A stretch of DNA of 64,000 bases, taken from positions 62,001 through 126,000 of the forward strand of contig CAWGWC010000007.1 in NCBI GenBank assembly GCA_963826165.1. Direction: 5' to 3'. Below, in pieces: positions 16,655 to 23,999 of this stretch. This DNA comes from JACVRW01 sp963826165 (lineage in GTDB: Bacteria; Actinomycetota; Thermoleophilia; Solirubrobacterales; Thermoleophilaceae). The position numbers and the translations under genes are program-made. Within the stretch, counting starts at the first letter, position 1. Every line of letters begins with the position of its first letter. Below the pieces are notes generated by a model that saw nothing but the letters and a program-made list of their open reading frames with translations, was not told the origin of the DNA and made no database searches.

Positions 16655-16967
16655 AGCGGACGCAGCTCTTGCCCACGTCCACCCGGCCCAGCCGCTGAGC
16701 GTTGGCCTCGGCCAGGTAGCCGTCGTCGTCGGCCGCGCACAGGTAGAGCGATACGTAGCGCTTCTGGTTGGCCAGGCCGATCGGAAACCAGTCACCCTCC
16801 CGCCCGGACTCCGAGCGGTAGTGGAAGTTGCCGTAGCCGATGATCTTGCCCCACATCTGGACGTCGAGATCCGGCACCGCGTGGCGCACCCGCTCGTGGA
16901 CGGTCCGCACGAGCTCGCGGCGCTCGTCGGGGAGCGCCTGGAGGTAGGTGTCGACCGTTTCGGGCAC
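16563..16967 (-). CDS. DUF1801 domain protein
   Basis: A 134-residue protein of the YdhG-like DUF1801 family. Recognisable features are the N-terminal helix (VDTYLQALPDERRELVRTVHERV), the MWGKIIGYGNFHYRS core and the C-terminal GKSCVRFKKLEDLNLDVV. The family is small and cytoplasmic with no assigned activity; some members share a fold with iron-chaperone-like proteins. It converges on the SARP gene and overlaps its tail. Confidence 0.8.
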   Translation of the reverse strand: MPETVDTYLQALPDERRELVRTVHERVRHAVPDLDVQMWGKIIGYGNFHYRSESGREGDWFPIGLANQKRYVSLYLCAADDDGYLAEANAQRLGRVDVGKSCVRFKKLEDLNLDVVDELCRRAAELVAAGRFAP

Positions 16968-16984
16968 GGGTCGAGCCTAGCCGC

Positions 16985-17218
16985 CTAGCCCGAGCCCCTC
17001 CGGTCCCGGAAGCTGGCCAGCAGCCGCTCACGCGTGGCCGGGCTGAGCGACTCCTCGCCCTGTTCTCCCAGCCTGGCGATGGTGGCGCGCATCTGATCCA
17101 CGTACGCGGTGCAGTCCCGACATTCGGCCAGGTGCGACTCGAGGCGGCGCCGGTCCGCCTCGGGCAGCGTTCCCTCGACGTAGTCGGTGATCAGGTCGAC
17201 CAGCTCGCGGCAGGTCAT
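16985..17218 (-). CDS. Orphan zinc-finger anti-sigma factor
   Basis: A 77-residue ZAS-domain protein. It begins MTCRELVDLITDYVEGTL and carries the zinc motif HLAECRDC (H-x3-C-x2-C), as in RsrA-type anti-sigma factors. It has no membrane segment, so it would be a soluble, possibly thiol-sensitive regulator. Anti-sigma genes normally follow their ECF sigma gene, but none lies next to it here: the upstream neighbour, 44 bp away on the same strand, is a DsbA-like protein. The partner sigma factor must be elsewhere or the protein binds something else. Confidence 0.82.
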   Translation of the reverse strand: MTCRELVDLITDYVEGTLPEADRRRLESHLAECRDCTAYVDQMRATIARLGEQGEESLSPATRERLLASFRDRRGSG

Positions 17219-17262
17219 CCCCGCTGTGTCCTCCGTCGGCCCCGGGCGTTACGGGCCGGCCG

Positions 17263-18162
17263 TCACGCCGCGGCGCGGACGGCGCTCGGTCGCCAGAGCG
17301 CGTCGTCGCCGAGGGCCTGCCTATCCGCTTCGCCCGCGCCGGCCAGGGCCTGCAGCTGTGCCGCGGCGGCGGGCTGGTCGGCCTCGGTGAGCTCGGAGGG
17401 TCGCAGCACCGACGCGACCTCGGCGGTGGTCAGGCCGTCGGGAAATGCTTCGAGCACGTCGCGCGCGTCCTCCGGGGCGGTGCGCCGCTCCAGGGTCGGA
17501 TCGAGATTGGCCAGGACCAGGTCGTAGGCCTCGAAGGGCTGGAAGCCGCCGGCCTCGCCACGGCGCCCGTCCTCGTGCTCGAACACCAGCGAGGGAGCCG
17601 TGTAGCGCACTGGACCGTCGCTCGTGGAGTGGCGGTTCTGCGCGTGCGTGGGCGACCCCTCGGCGCTGCGGGCCGCGGCACGATCGCCCTCGTAGATGGA
17701 GAGCGTCTCGAGATCGTCGATCGCGGCGATTGCGGTGTCGCCCTCCACGCCCGGCACGGTGTCCAGCGCGGCGCGCAGCGCGTCGTCGTCGTCGAGCAGA
17801 CCGGTGCTCGCGAACTGCAGCGTCTGGAGAGCCCGCAGCGCGGCGTCCGCTCGCTCGGGCCAGCGCTCGCGCACGGCCACCAGGCTGCGGCAGGCCCGCG
17901 ACGTAGCCGCCAGCCTCCGCTTGGGCTCGAGCAGGAAGGGCATTCCGAAGCGCTCCGCGAACATGCGCAAGCCGCGCGCCATGGATTCGGGGGTACGGCC
18001 GGCCGCGCGGTAGCGCTCGGTGTCCTCGCTCAATCCGATGGCCACCAGCCGCCAGTCGAGCTGCTCGCCGTAGCGCCACGCGAGGCGGGCGTGGGCCGGG
18101 CGGGCCGAGTACGCCCACGGGCAGCCCGGATCGGTGTAGTGGAGGACTCGAATGCGGGACAC
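17263..18162 (-). CDS. DsbA/FrnE-like thioredoxin-fold protein with a single active-site Cys
   Basis: A 299-residue DsbA-family protein (HCCA-isomerase/FrnE clade). The N-terminal strand and active site read VLHYTDPGCPWAYSARP. The motif is CPWA, not CxxC, so the resolving cysteine is absent, suggesting a monothiol or non-redox role. The helical insert and a C-terminal thioredoxin strand (SLVFEHEDGRRGEAGG) follow. No signal peptide, hence cytoplasmic. Residues about 215-299 form an Ala/Glu-rich C-terminal helical part. It may share a transcript with the anti-sigma factor downstream; a redox partnership is possible but unproved. Confidence 0.8.
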   Translation of the reverse strand: MSRIRVLHYTDPGCPWAYSARPAHARLAWRYGEQLDWRLVAIGLSEDTERYRAAGRTPESMARGLRMFAERFGMPFLLEPKRRLAATSRACRSLVAVRERWPERADAALRALQTLQFASTGLLDDDDALRAALDTVPGVEGDTAIAAIDDLETLSIYEGDRAAARSAEGSPTHAQNRHSTSDGPVRYTAPSLVFEHEDGRRGEAGGFQPFEAYDLVLANLDPTLERRTAPEDARDVLEAFPDGLTTAEVASVLRPSELTEADQPAAAAQLQALAGAGEADRQALGDDALWRPSAVRAAA

Positions 18163-18200
18163 GGACGGCGAACGATCGCAGGTGCGATTGACTTGCCTCC

Positions 18201-19217
18201 ATGCGTCTCGACTCCTTCCCGCGCGAGCCCCTGACCTTCGGCCCCTCGCCCGTGCACCCGCTCGAACGCCTGACCACGCACCTGGGCGGCGCGCGGGTGT
18301 GGGCCAAGCGCGACGACTGCAACAGCGGCCTGGCCTTCGGCGGCAACAAGACGCGCAAGCTCGAGTACCTCGTCGCCGACGCTCTCGGCAAGGGTTGCGA
18401 CACGCTCGTTTCGATCGGAGGAGTTCAGTCCAACCACACGCGGCAGGTGGCCGCCGCGGCCGCGCGCACCGGCCTCGGCTGCGTGCTCGTCCAGGAGAGC
18501 TGGGTGGACTGGCCGGACGTGGTCTACGACCGTGTGGGCAACATCCAGCTCAGCCGGATGATGGGCGCCGATGTCCGGCTCGTCTCGGCCGGCTTCGGCA
18601 TCGGCTTCAAGGAGAGCTGGGAGCAGGCCCTGGCCGACGTGGAGGCGCGCGGAGGCAAGCCCTACGCCATCCCGGCGGGGGCGTCCGACCACGAGCTGGG
18701 CGGCCTGGGCTTCGCCCGCTGGGCGATGGAGGTGGCCGAGCAGGAGGAACGGCTCGGGGTGTTCTTCGACACCGTGGTGGTGTGCTCGGTCACCGGCAGC
18801 ACGCAGGCAGGGATGATCGCCGGGTTCGCGGCACAGGAGCGCGAGCGGCGGGTGCTGGGAATAGACGGCTCGGCTCGGCCCGAGGAGACGCGTGACCAGG
18901 TGGCCCGCATCGCACGCCGCACGGCGGACCTGATCGAGGTGGGCCGCGAGCTGCGCGACGACGAGATCCTGCTGGACGACCGATATCACGCCGGCACCTA
19001 CGGAATCCCCGACGACACAACCCTCGAGGCCATGTCCACCGCCGCGAGGCTGGAGGGCATGATCACCGACCCGGTGTACGAGGGGAAGTCGATGGCGGGC
19101 CTGATCGACCTGGTCGCGCGCGGTGAGATCGAGCGCGACGCCACCGTCCTCTACGCCCACTTGGGCGGCCAGCCCGCGCTCAGTGCCTACGCCGGGGCGG
19201 TACCGTCGGGGCGGTGA
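18201..19217 (+). CDS. acdS: 1-aminocyclopropane-1-carboxylate (ACC) deaminase
   Basis: PLP enzyme opening ACC to 2-oxobutyrate and ammonia; in soil bacteria it lowers plant ethylene. The 338 residues match family length. PLP lysine is Lys50 in GGNKTRKLEY and the catalytic Ser77 is in GGVQSNHTRQ. The residues that separate true ACC deaminase from D-cysteine desulfhydrase are present: Tyr-Glu in DPVYEGKSM and Leu in YAHLGGQPAL. QESWVDWPDVVYDRVGNIQ is also typical. The assignment is therefore stronger than the generic desulfhydrase call. Its stop overlaps the following VOC gene by four bases. Confidence 0.92.
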   Translation: MRLDSFPREPLTFGPSPVHPLERLTTHLGGARVWAKRDDCNSGLAFGGNKTRKLEYLVADALGKGCDTLVSIGGVQSNHTRQVAAAAARTGLGCVLVQESWVDWPDVVYDRVGNIQLSRMMGADVRLVSAGFGIGFKESWEQALADVEARGGKPYAIPAGASDHELGGLGFARWAMEVAEQEERLGVFFDTVVVCSVTGSTQAGMIAGFAAQERERRVLGIDGSARPEETRDQVARIARRTADLIEVGRELRDDEILLDDRYHAGTYGIPDDTTLEAMSTAARLEGMITDPVYEGKSMAGLIDLVARGEIERDATVLYAHLGGQPALSAYAGAVPSGR

Positions 19218-20038
19218 GCGCTCCCCCGGACATGCAGATCGGCGCGGTGCGCCTCAGGGTCGCCGATCTCGACGCGATCACCGAGTTCTACGAGCGAGTG
19301 CTCGGCCTCCAAGTTCTCTCGCGCGACTCCGGCCTCAACCGCCTCGGCGCCGGCGGCGGCCGGCCGCTCGTGGAGCTGCTCGCGGCACCCGGCGCGCCCC
19401 GGCGCCCCGCCTACAGCACCGGCCTTTTCCATCAGGCGATCCTCGTGCCGTCACGAGCCGATCTGGCCCGCGCCCTCGTACGCCTGTCGGGCGCCGGGTG
19501 GCGCCTGACCGGAGCGTCCGACCACCTCGTCTCGGAAGCGCTCTACACCCGCGATCCCGAGGGCAACGGCATCGAGATCTACCGCGACCGCCCTCGCGAG
19601 GATTGGCCGCGGCGCGACGGCGCCATCGACATGGCCACGCTGCCGCTCGACCTCGAAGGCCTGCTGGCGGAGCTCGGCCCGGACACCGCGGACGGTGGGC
19701 AGGAGCTGCCCGTCGGCACGCGCATCGGCCACGTGCACCTCCAGACCGGCGAGCTCGAGCCCGCCGAGGCGTTCTACCACGGTGCGTTGGGGCTGGACGT
19801 GATGGCCCGCTGGGTGCCGGGGGCGCTGTTCCTGGCGGCCGGCGACTACCACCATCACGTGGGGCTGAATACGTGGGAGACCGCCGGCGCACCCCCGCCG
19901 CCCGAGGGCGCGCTGGGGCTCGACAGCTACGAGATCGTCGTGCCCGGCGACGCGGAGCGTGATCGCCTGGCGGACAGCCTGGGTGGGATGCGCGTTCGCG
20001 ATCCCGACGGGACCACGCTGGTGCTCACCGGTACCTAG
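19214..20038 (+). CDS. Two-domain VOC-family protein (catechol 2,3-dioxygenase-like)
   Basis: A 274-residue vicinal-oxygen-chelate protein with two repeated modules, residues about 8-125 (VRLRVADLDAITEFYERVLG to GNGIEIYRDRP) and about 170-270 (IGHVHLQTGELEPAEAFYHGALG to the C-terminus). The GIEIYRDRP and HVHLQT elements supply candidate metal ligands, as in CatE-type enzymes. It starts with GTG, coupled to acdS through a GTGA overlap. The substrate is unknown; an extradiol dioxygenase or lyase role is equally open. Its stop shares a CTAG with the convergent gene. Confidence 0.8.
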   Translation: MSAPPDMQIGAVRLRVADLDAITEFYERVLGLQVLSRDSGLNRLGAGGGRPLVELLAAPGAPRRPAYSTGLFHQAILVPSRADLARALVRLSGAGWRLTGASDHLVSEALYTRDPEGNGIEIYRDRPREDWPRRDGAIDMATLPLDLEGLLAELGPDTADGGQELPVGTRIGHVHLQTGELEPAEAFYHGALGLDVMARWVPGALFLAAGDYHHHVGLNTWETAGAPPPPEGALGLDSYEIVVPGDAERDRLADSLGGMRVRDPDGTTLVLTGT

Positions 20039-20445
20039 TCGCTCTCGGTCCGCTGCAGCACTACAACCGGGATCGGGCGCTCGGTCCGCTTCTGGTAGTC
20101 GTCGTACGGCGGCCAGGCCGCCGTCATCGTGCGCCACATGTCGGGCTTCTCGCCTGCAGCGGCGTCGCGGGCCCGCGCGGCAAAGCGGTCATCCTTGACC
20201 TGGACCGCCACCTGCCGGTCGGCCTCGAGGTTGAGATACCAGCCCGGATGGGTGTCCGACCCGCCGTCCGACGCCACCACCAGATAGTCGTCGCCGAAGC
20301 GCTGGTAGATGAGCGGCGCGGTGCGCTCCTCGCCCGAGTGGCGTCCCGTGGTCGTGAGCAGCAACGTGGTGGTGCCCTGCCAGTCGTGGCCCTCCTCGCC
20401 GTCGGTGGCCCGGTAGCGCTCCACGTGCTTCTTGCCGAACAGCAT
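20035..20445 (-). CDS. Deazaflavin-dependent nitroreductase-family protein (DDN type)
   Basis: A 136-residue F420-binding split-beta-barrel protein of the DDN/FDOR-B type. Diagnostic segments are LLLTTTGRHSGEERTAPLIYQ, DDYLVVASDGGSDTHPGWYLNLEAD and MTAAWPPYDDYQKRT; the GGSDTHPGWYLNL region contacts F420. Members reduce nitroaromatics or quinones with F420H2. Start ATG 20445 has an upstream GGAGAG. It would depend on F420 biosynthesis elsewhere in the genome. It lies 20 bp after the YceI gene on the same strand. Confidence 0.87.
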   Translation of the reverse strand: MLFGKKHVERYRATDGEEGHDWQGTTTLLLTTTGRHSGEERTAPLIYQRFGDDYLVVASDGGSDTHPGWYLNLEADRQVAVQVKDDRFAARARDAAAGEKPDMWRTMTAAWPPYDDYQKRTERPIPVVVLQRTESD

Positions 20446-20465
20446 CTCGTGCTCCTCTCCTTGCC

Positions 20466-21074
20466 CTATGCGGGCAATGCGTCGATCTGGCGGTAGTAGT
20501 CGGCGGCACCGGTCCTCTCGAGGTCGTCGAGCAACAGAGCCTCGACGTCGAGGGTCAGCTCGATCTCGTTCGAGACCACCACACCGCCGCCGGGCAGCTC
20601 GTCCTGCCAGGACACGCCGAAGGCGTGCCGGTCGAGCCTTCCCCTGGCCTCGAAGCCGATTCGGCGCATGTCGCCGCGGTTCTCCCCCTCCGCCCAGAAC
20701 GGCGTCCCCCATTCGCCCAGGTAGCGCACGTCGAGCGGAATCTGATGGGTGCTGCCCCTGATGGTCAGATCGGCCAGCGCCTTGAACGAGAGGTCACCCA
20801 CGCGTTCTGAGAAACGACCGGTGAAGGTGATGTCGGGGTGGTTGTCGACGTCGAAGAAGTCGGCGCTGCGCAGGTGCGCGTCGCGCTCCTCCTCCCCCGT
20901 CCAGATCCTGGTGGCGTCGATGCGCCCGGCGAAGGTGGTGTCTTCGCAGCGGTCCAGGTCCCAGTCGATCGTGCCCTTTATGTCCTTGAACAGGCCACGC
21001 ACCCAGGTGACCATCATGTGCCGGGCCCGGAACTCGGCTTCGGTATGACCGGGCTCGAAGATCCAGGTCCCCAT
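20466..21074 (-). CDS. YceI-family lipid-binding protein
   Basis: A 202-residue YceI-like beta-barrel, a fold that binds polyisoprenoid or amide lipids. The family pattern is clear: GTWIFEPGHTEAEFRARHMMVTWVRGLFKD, then RSADFFDVDNHPDITFTGRF and LTIRGSTHQIPLDV, ending with GFEARGRLDRHAFGVSW. It has no signal peptide, so it is a cytoplasmic version, common in actinobacteria. Probably co-transcribed with the DDN protein downstream; a link to quinone or lipid chemistry is only a guess. Confidence 0.88.
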   Translation of the reverse strand: MGTWIFEPGHTEAEFRARHMMVTWVRGLFKDIKGTIDWDLDRCEDTTFAGRIDATRIWTGEEERDAHLRSADFFDVDNHPDITFTGRFSERVGDLSFKALADLTIRGSTHQIPLDVRYLGEWGTPFWAEGENRGDMRRIGFEARGRLDRHAFGVSWQDELPGGGVVVSNEIELTLDVEALLLDDLERTGAADYYRQIDALPA

Positions 21075-21102
21075 GCGGCGAGATCCTAGTCGCGTCCACC
21101 CG

Positions 21103-22311
21103 TCACTCTGAGCGTGCCGCGGCGCACGCCGGCGCCGGGCCGGCGCGGCGCAGCAGGGTCAGGCCGGCGAGCGGGAAGAGCAAGACCGAGAGTAGTCCGG
21201 CAGCGATCAGCGCCGAGGCCTCGGCCGCATCCATGGCCCCCACGTCCACGCCGATCGCGGTGGCGGCGACGATGAAGGGCAGCGAGGTGGCCTGGAGCAG
21301 GCCGGCCACCCGGGCGCGGGCGACGCCTACGGAGCCGCGATACAGCAGCGCCGGCAGGCCGCGCACCACGAGCAGCGCCGCCAGGAAGATCGGCACCATG
21401 ACCACGCTCGAGGGCTCGTCGAGGAGCGCCTGGAGGTCGAAGCGGACCCCGGACGCCACGAAGAACACCGGGATGAAGAGGCCGAAGCCGATCGCCTCTA
21501 GCTTCACACGGAAGTTGGGATGGGTCATGCGCTGATCGCGGTCGGTGAGCGACAGGAGAGCGCCCGCGGCGAAGGAGCCGAGAATCAGCTCGAGCCCCAG
21601 GGACTCCGCAAGGGCGACGAACCCGATCATCAGGACCATCGCCGCCCGCACCCGTATCTGCGCGCTCGAGTCCTGCAGGCGGAGCAGGTCCTCCCCCACC
21701 CGGCGCGACCGCTCGGCGCCCCGGATCGTGAAGTAGGTGGCCACGAGCACACCCGCGAACGCGCCGAGCAGGATCGCCGTGGCTCCCGGACCGCTCTCCC
21801 CCGAGAACAGCAGCGAGAGCAGGATCACCGCGCCGAAGTCCGCGATCGAGGCCGCGCCCAGCACGAGCTGCCCGAAGCGCGACTCGAGCTCGCCCGCATC
21901 CTTGAGCACCGGGATGATCACGCCGAGCGAGGTGGCCGACAGGATCACCGCCACCAGCAGCGGCGTCTCCACGAGCCCCGCCCCCGCCAGGGCTAGGCCG
22001 AGCGCTACGGCCAGCGCGAGCGAGACCTCCCAGCCGAGAACCGCCAGGCGCAGCACGTGCCCGCGCAGCTGGGAGAAGTCGATCTCGAGACCGGCCAGGA
22101 ACAGCAGCACCGCGAGGCCCACCAGGCTCAGCACCTCGATCGTCTGGTCGATCTCGACCCAGCCGAGCACCGAGGGGCCGATCACGATGCCGGCCACGAT
22201 CTCGAACACCACCGAGGGCAGCCTCAGGCCGGGTGCGAGCCCGAGCAGGAATGGGGCCAGGAAGGCCACCGTCACTATCAGCAGCAGACCGCCGAACTCC
22301 GGTGCCTCCAT
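21103..22311 (-). CDS. CPA2-type cation/proton antiporter
   Basis: A 402-residue membrane protein with 11-13 predicted helices (Na+/H+ exchanger fold). The N-terminus begins with a hydrophobic helix (LLLIVTVAFLAPFLLGLAPG). VGLAVLLFLAGLEIDF is the conserved glycine-rich stretch and AASIADFGAVILLS contains the ion-coupling Asp. It stops after the transport domain: no TrkA-N/RCK regulatory tail, unlike KefB/KefC. The coupling ion (Na+ or K+) is undetermined. It faces the divergent mepA gene across 118 bp. Confidence 0.87.
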   Translation of the reverse strand: MEAPEFGGLLLIVTVAFLAPFLLGLAPGLRLPSVVFEIVAGIVIGPSVLGWVEIDQTIEVLSLVGLAVLLFLAGLEIDFSQLRGHVLRLAVLGWEVSLALAVALGLALAGAGLVETPLLVAVILSATSLGVIIPVLKDAGELESRFGQLVLGAASIADFGAVILLSLLFSGESGPGATAILLGAFAGVLVATYFTIRGAERSRRVGEDLLRLQDSSAQIRVRAAMVLMIGFVALAESLGLELILGSFAAGALLSLTDRDQRMTHPNFRVKLEAIGFGLFIPVFFVASGVRFDLQALLDEPSSVVMVPIFLAALLVVRGLPALLYRGSVGVARARVAGLLQATSLPFIVAATAIGVDVGAMDAAEASALIAAGLLSVLLFPLAGLTLLRRAGPAPACAAARSE

Positions 22312-22429
22312 GGTCGCTCGTCGGCGCTATGGCCGCGGGCGTTACGCCTTCGGGCCGCCGGACCTCCCCTCTGGTGGGCGCCGTATGGCCTTAAGAATCC
22401 CGTAACTCGGGGCCACCACCCTTCCGCCC

Positions 22430-23122
22430 GTGCGCCTGACCATCGTTCTGATCGCCGCTGTGCTCGTGCTCGCCGCCGCCGGGGCGGCGTCGCTGGCCGC
22501 CCCCGAGCCGGCGGCGTCACCCGAGCTCGTGCGGATTGCCCTCCCCGATGCCGGCGGGATCGAGATCGCTCCTCCGCCTCCGCGCTACGAGCGCGTTCGC
22601 TGGCAACGATCCACGGCCGTGGGCACCTACACCGCGGGCGGCCTGGTGGACGGCGTGCGCGTCCCCGCCGAGGGCCGGCACTTCTACACGTGGGATCCGG
22701 TCAAGCGCCGTTCCCCCAACCGCTGGTGGCGGCGCTACGGCACCGATCGCCTCGTGAGAGCGGTGCTGGCCGTCGCCTCCGAGCACGCCGCGGCGCATCC
22801 GGGCGCGGCCCGGCTGGCGGTGGGCGACCTCAGTCGCCCGCGGGGCGGTGACTTCGGCATCCGCTTCGGGCCGATCGGCCACGCCAGCCACCAGAACGGG
22901 CTCGACGTGGACATCTACTACCCGCGCGCCGACGGCCGCGAGCGCGCCCCGCGCTTCGCATCCGAGATCGACCCGGACCTGTCACAGGAGCTGGTCGACC
23001 GCTTCCTCGCGCGCGGCGCCCAGGTGATCTTCGTGGGGCCCAACACCGGGCTGACCGGGCCGCCGCAGCGGGTGCAGGCGCTCGTCAACCACGACAACCA
23101 TCTGCACGTACGGCTGCCCTGA
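22430..23122 (+). CDS. mepA: Penicillin-insensitive murein endopeptidase (MepA, M74 family)
   Basis: Zinc peptidase cleaving D-alanyl-meso-diaminopimelate cross-links in peptidoglycan. The 230-residue protein has an N-terminal hydrophobic signal (LTIVLIAAVLVLAAAGAASLA) and therefore acts outside the membrane. LAS-type zinc ligands are in HASHQNGLDVDIYYP and the terminal HDNHLHVRL. It is unusual to find MepA, best known from Gram-negative periplasm, in a monoderm, although homologues exist in actinobacteria. Start GTG 22430 directly precedes the signal peptide. Confidence 0.88.
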   Translation: MRLTIVLIAAVLVLAAAGAASLAAPEPAASPELVRIALPDAGGIEIAPPPPRYERVRWQRSTAVGTYTAGGLVDGVRVPAEGRHFYTWDPVKRRSPNRWWRRYGTDRLVRAVLAVASEHAAAHPGAARLAVGDLSRPRGGDFGIRFGPIGHASHQNGLDVDIYYPRADGRERAPRFASEIDPDLSQELVDRFLARGAQVIFVGPNTGLTGPPQRVQALVNHDNHLHVRLP

Positions 23123-23146
23123 GGGCGCGGAGCAGGGCTTGGACGC

Positions 23147-23476
23147 TCAGCGCGCCAGCCGTGCGCCGGCCGGCGGCGAGAACAGGCGCCAGAGACCGGC
23201 CTCGCCCATGTGCTCGACCTCCAGGCCGGCGGCGAGGCAGTCGGCCTCCACGGCGATCGATATCGCCGGGTGAGCGGGCGAGGGGCTCAGCGCAACGACG
23301 TTCCTCAGCCTGACTGCGAGCGGGCGCTCCTCCAGCCACAGCACGACCATCGGCGGGACGTCAAGGGGCATTCCGGAACGGGGATCGGTGGTGGGATCGA
23401 GCTCGCGGAGCTCGACCTCCAGGGGGCCGCCACGGGCCCGCCGCTCTTCCAGGAAGGCCTGGACGGCCTTCCGCAT
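23147..23476 (-). CDS. Hypothetical protein
   Basis: No family recognised. About 109 residues from ATG 23476 (MRKAVQAFLEERRARGGP). The sequence alternates strand-like segments (MVVLWLEERPLAVRLRNVVAL, AISIAVEADCLAAGLEVEHM) and contains no membrane segment or clear motif. The frame stays open to 23593, but the upstream part is Arg/Ser-rich and not protein-like. The gene converges on mepA. Confidence 0.5.
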   Translation of the reverse strand: MRKAVQAFLEERRARGGPLEVELRELDPTTDPRSGMPLDVPPMVVLWLEERPLAVRLRNVVALSPSPAHPAISIAVEADCLAAGLEVEHMGEAGLWRLFSPPAGARLAR

Positions 23477-23632
23477 ACCGATCACCTTCGCTTCGCCTCC
23501 GTTTGGGACATGCCGGACGCCAGAACGGCGAACGGGCCGGGAATACGAACCTAGACGTGCTTCGCGCTTCGCGCCACTCGAACGTTCGTCCAACGCGGGC
23601 CGCTCCGCTCGATCTGATACACGTTGGGGCCG

Positions 23633-23737
23633 ATGGATCGCCGCCTCGCGTACAAGAATCTCCGTACCGGCCTGATCGCTGCGGTCATCGGTCTGGTCGT
23701 GTTCGCCCTCTCGTGGGTCGTCGCTCTGGTCTACTGA
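23633..23737 (+). CDS. 34-residue single-pass membrane peptide
   Basis: A tiny ORF encoding a basic N-terminus (MDRRLAYKNLRTG) followed by one hydrophobic helix ending WVVALVY. Its TGA overlaps the ATG of the following cytochrome-oxidase subunit-IV-like gene (TGATG), which supports real translation and co-function. It resembles the small accessory helices attached to respiratory oxidases, but homology cannot be shown from the sequence alone. Confidence 0.6.
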   Translation: MDRRLAYKNLRTGLIAAVIGLVVFALSWVVALVY

Positions 23738-23976
23738 TGGCCGCGGAGGAGCAGCAGCGCGGCAACGGCGCCGATCCGCCCGGCGAGCTCATCCACCTGC
23801 CGGGGCCCTCGTACCTGCCCGTCCTGACCGCTTTCGGCGTGACCCTGGCCGTGTGCGGGGTGGTGCTGTCGCTGGCCATGGTCGTGATCGGGCTGATCAT
23901 CACGCTGGTGGCCGTGGTGCGCTGGATCCGGGAGACGCGCCGGGACATGGCCGAGCTCCCGCTCGAGCACCACTAG
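23737..23976 (+). CDS. Cytochrome c oxidase subunit IV-like membrane protein
   Basis: A 79-residue protein with a polar N-terminus, the conserved-looking ELIHLPGPSYLPVLTAFG entry, two transmembrane helices, and a charged end (RWIRETRRDMAELP). This layout matches the small actinobacterial subunit 4 of aa3/caa3 oxidases. It lies about 2 kb upstream of the caa3 operon at 26090, on the same strand but separated by three unrelated genes. Function is inferred from the pattern and neighbourhood. Confidence 0.65.
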   Translation: MAAEEQQRGNGADPPGELIHLPGPSYLPVLTAFGVTLAVCGVVLSLAMVVIGLIITLVAVVRWIRETRRDMAELPLEHH

Positions 23977-23999
23977 CCCCACCCCGGCCGGCGCTGACC

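Noticed and set aside
20035..20038. Shared CTAG stop overlaps of convergent genes (also at 51470-51473) as a signal
   Set aside because: Both arise from TAG stops meeting head-on in tightly packed genes; two cases are not evidence of a function.
23579..23588. Perfect palindrome CGAACGTTCG as a possible LexA box
   Set aside because: It lacks the four-base spacer of the CGAAC-N4-GTTCG SOS box and neither neighbour is a repair gene. A 10-bp palindrome is weak evidence.
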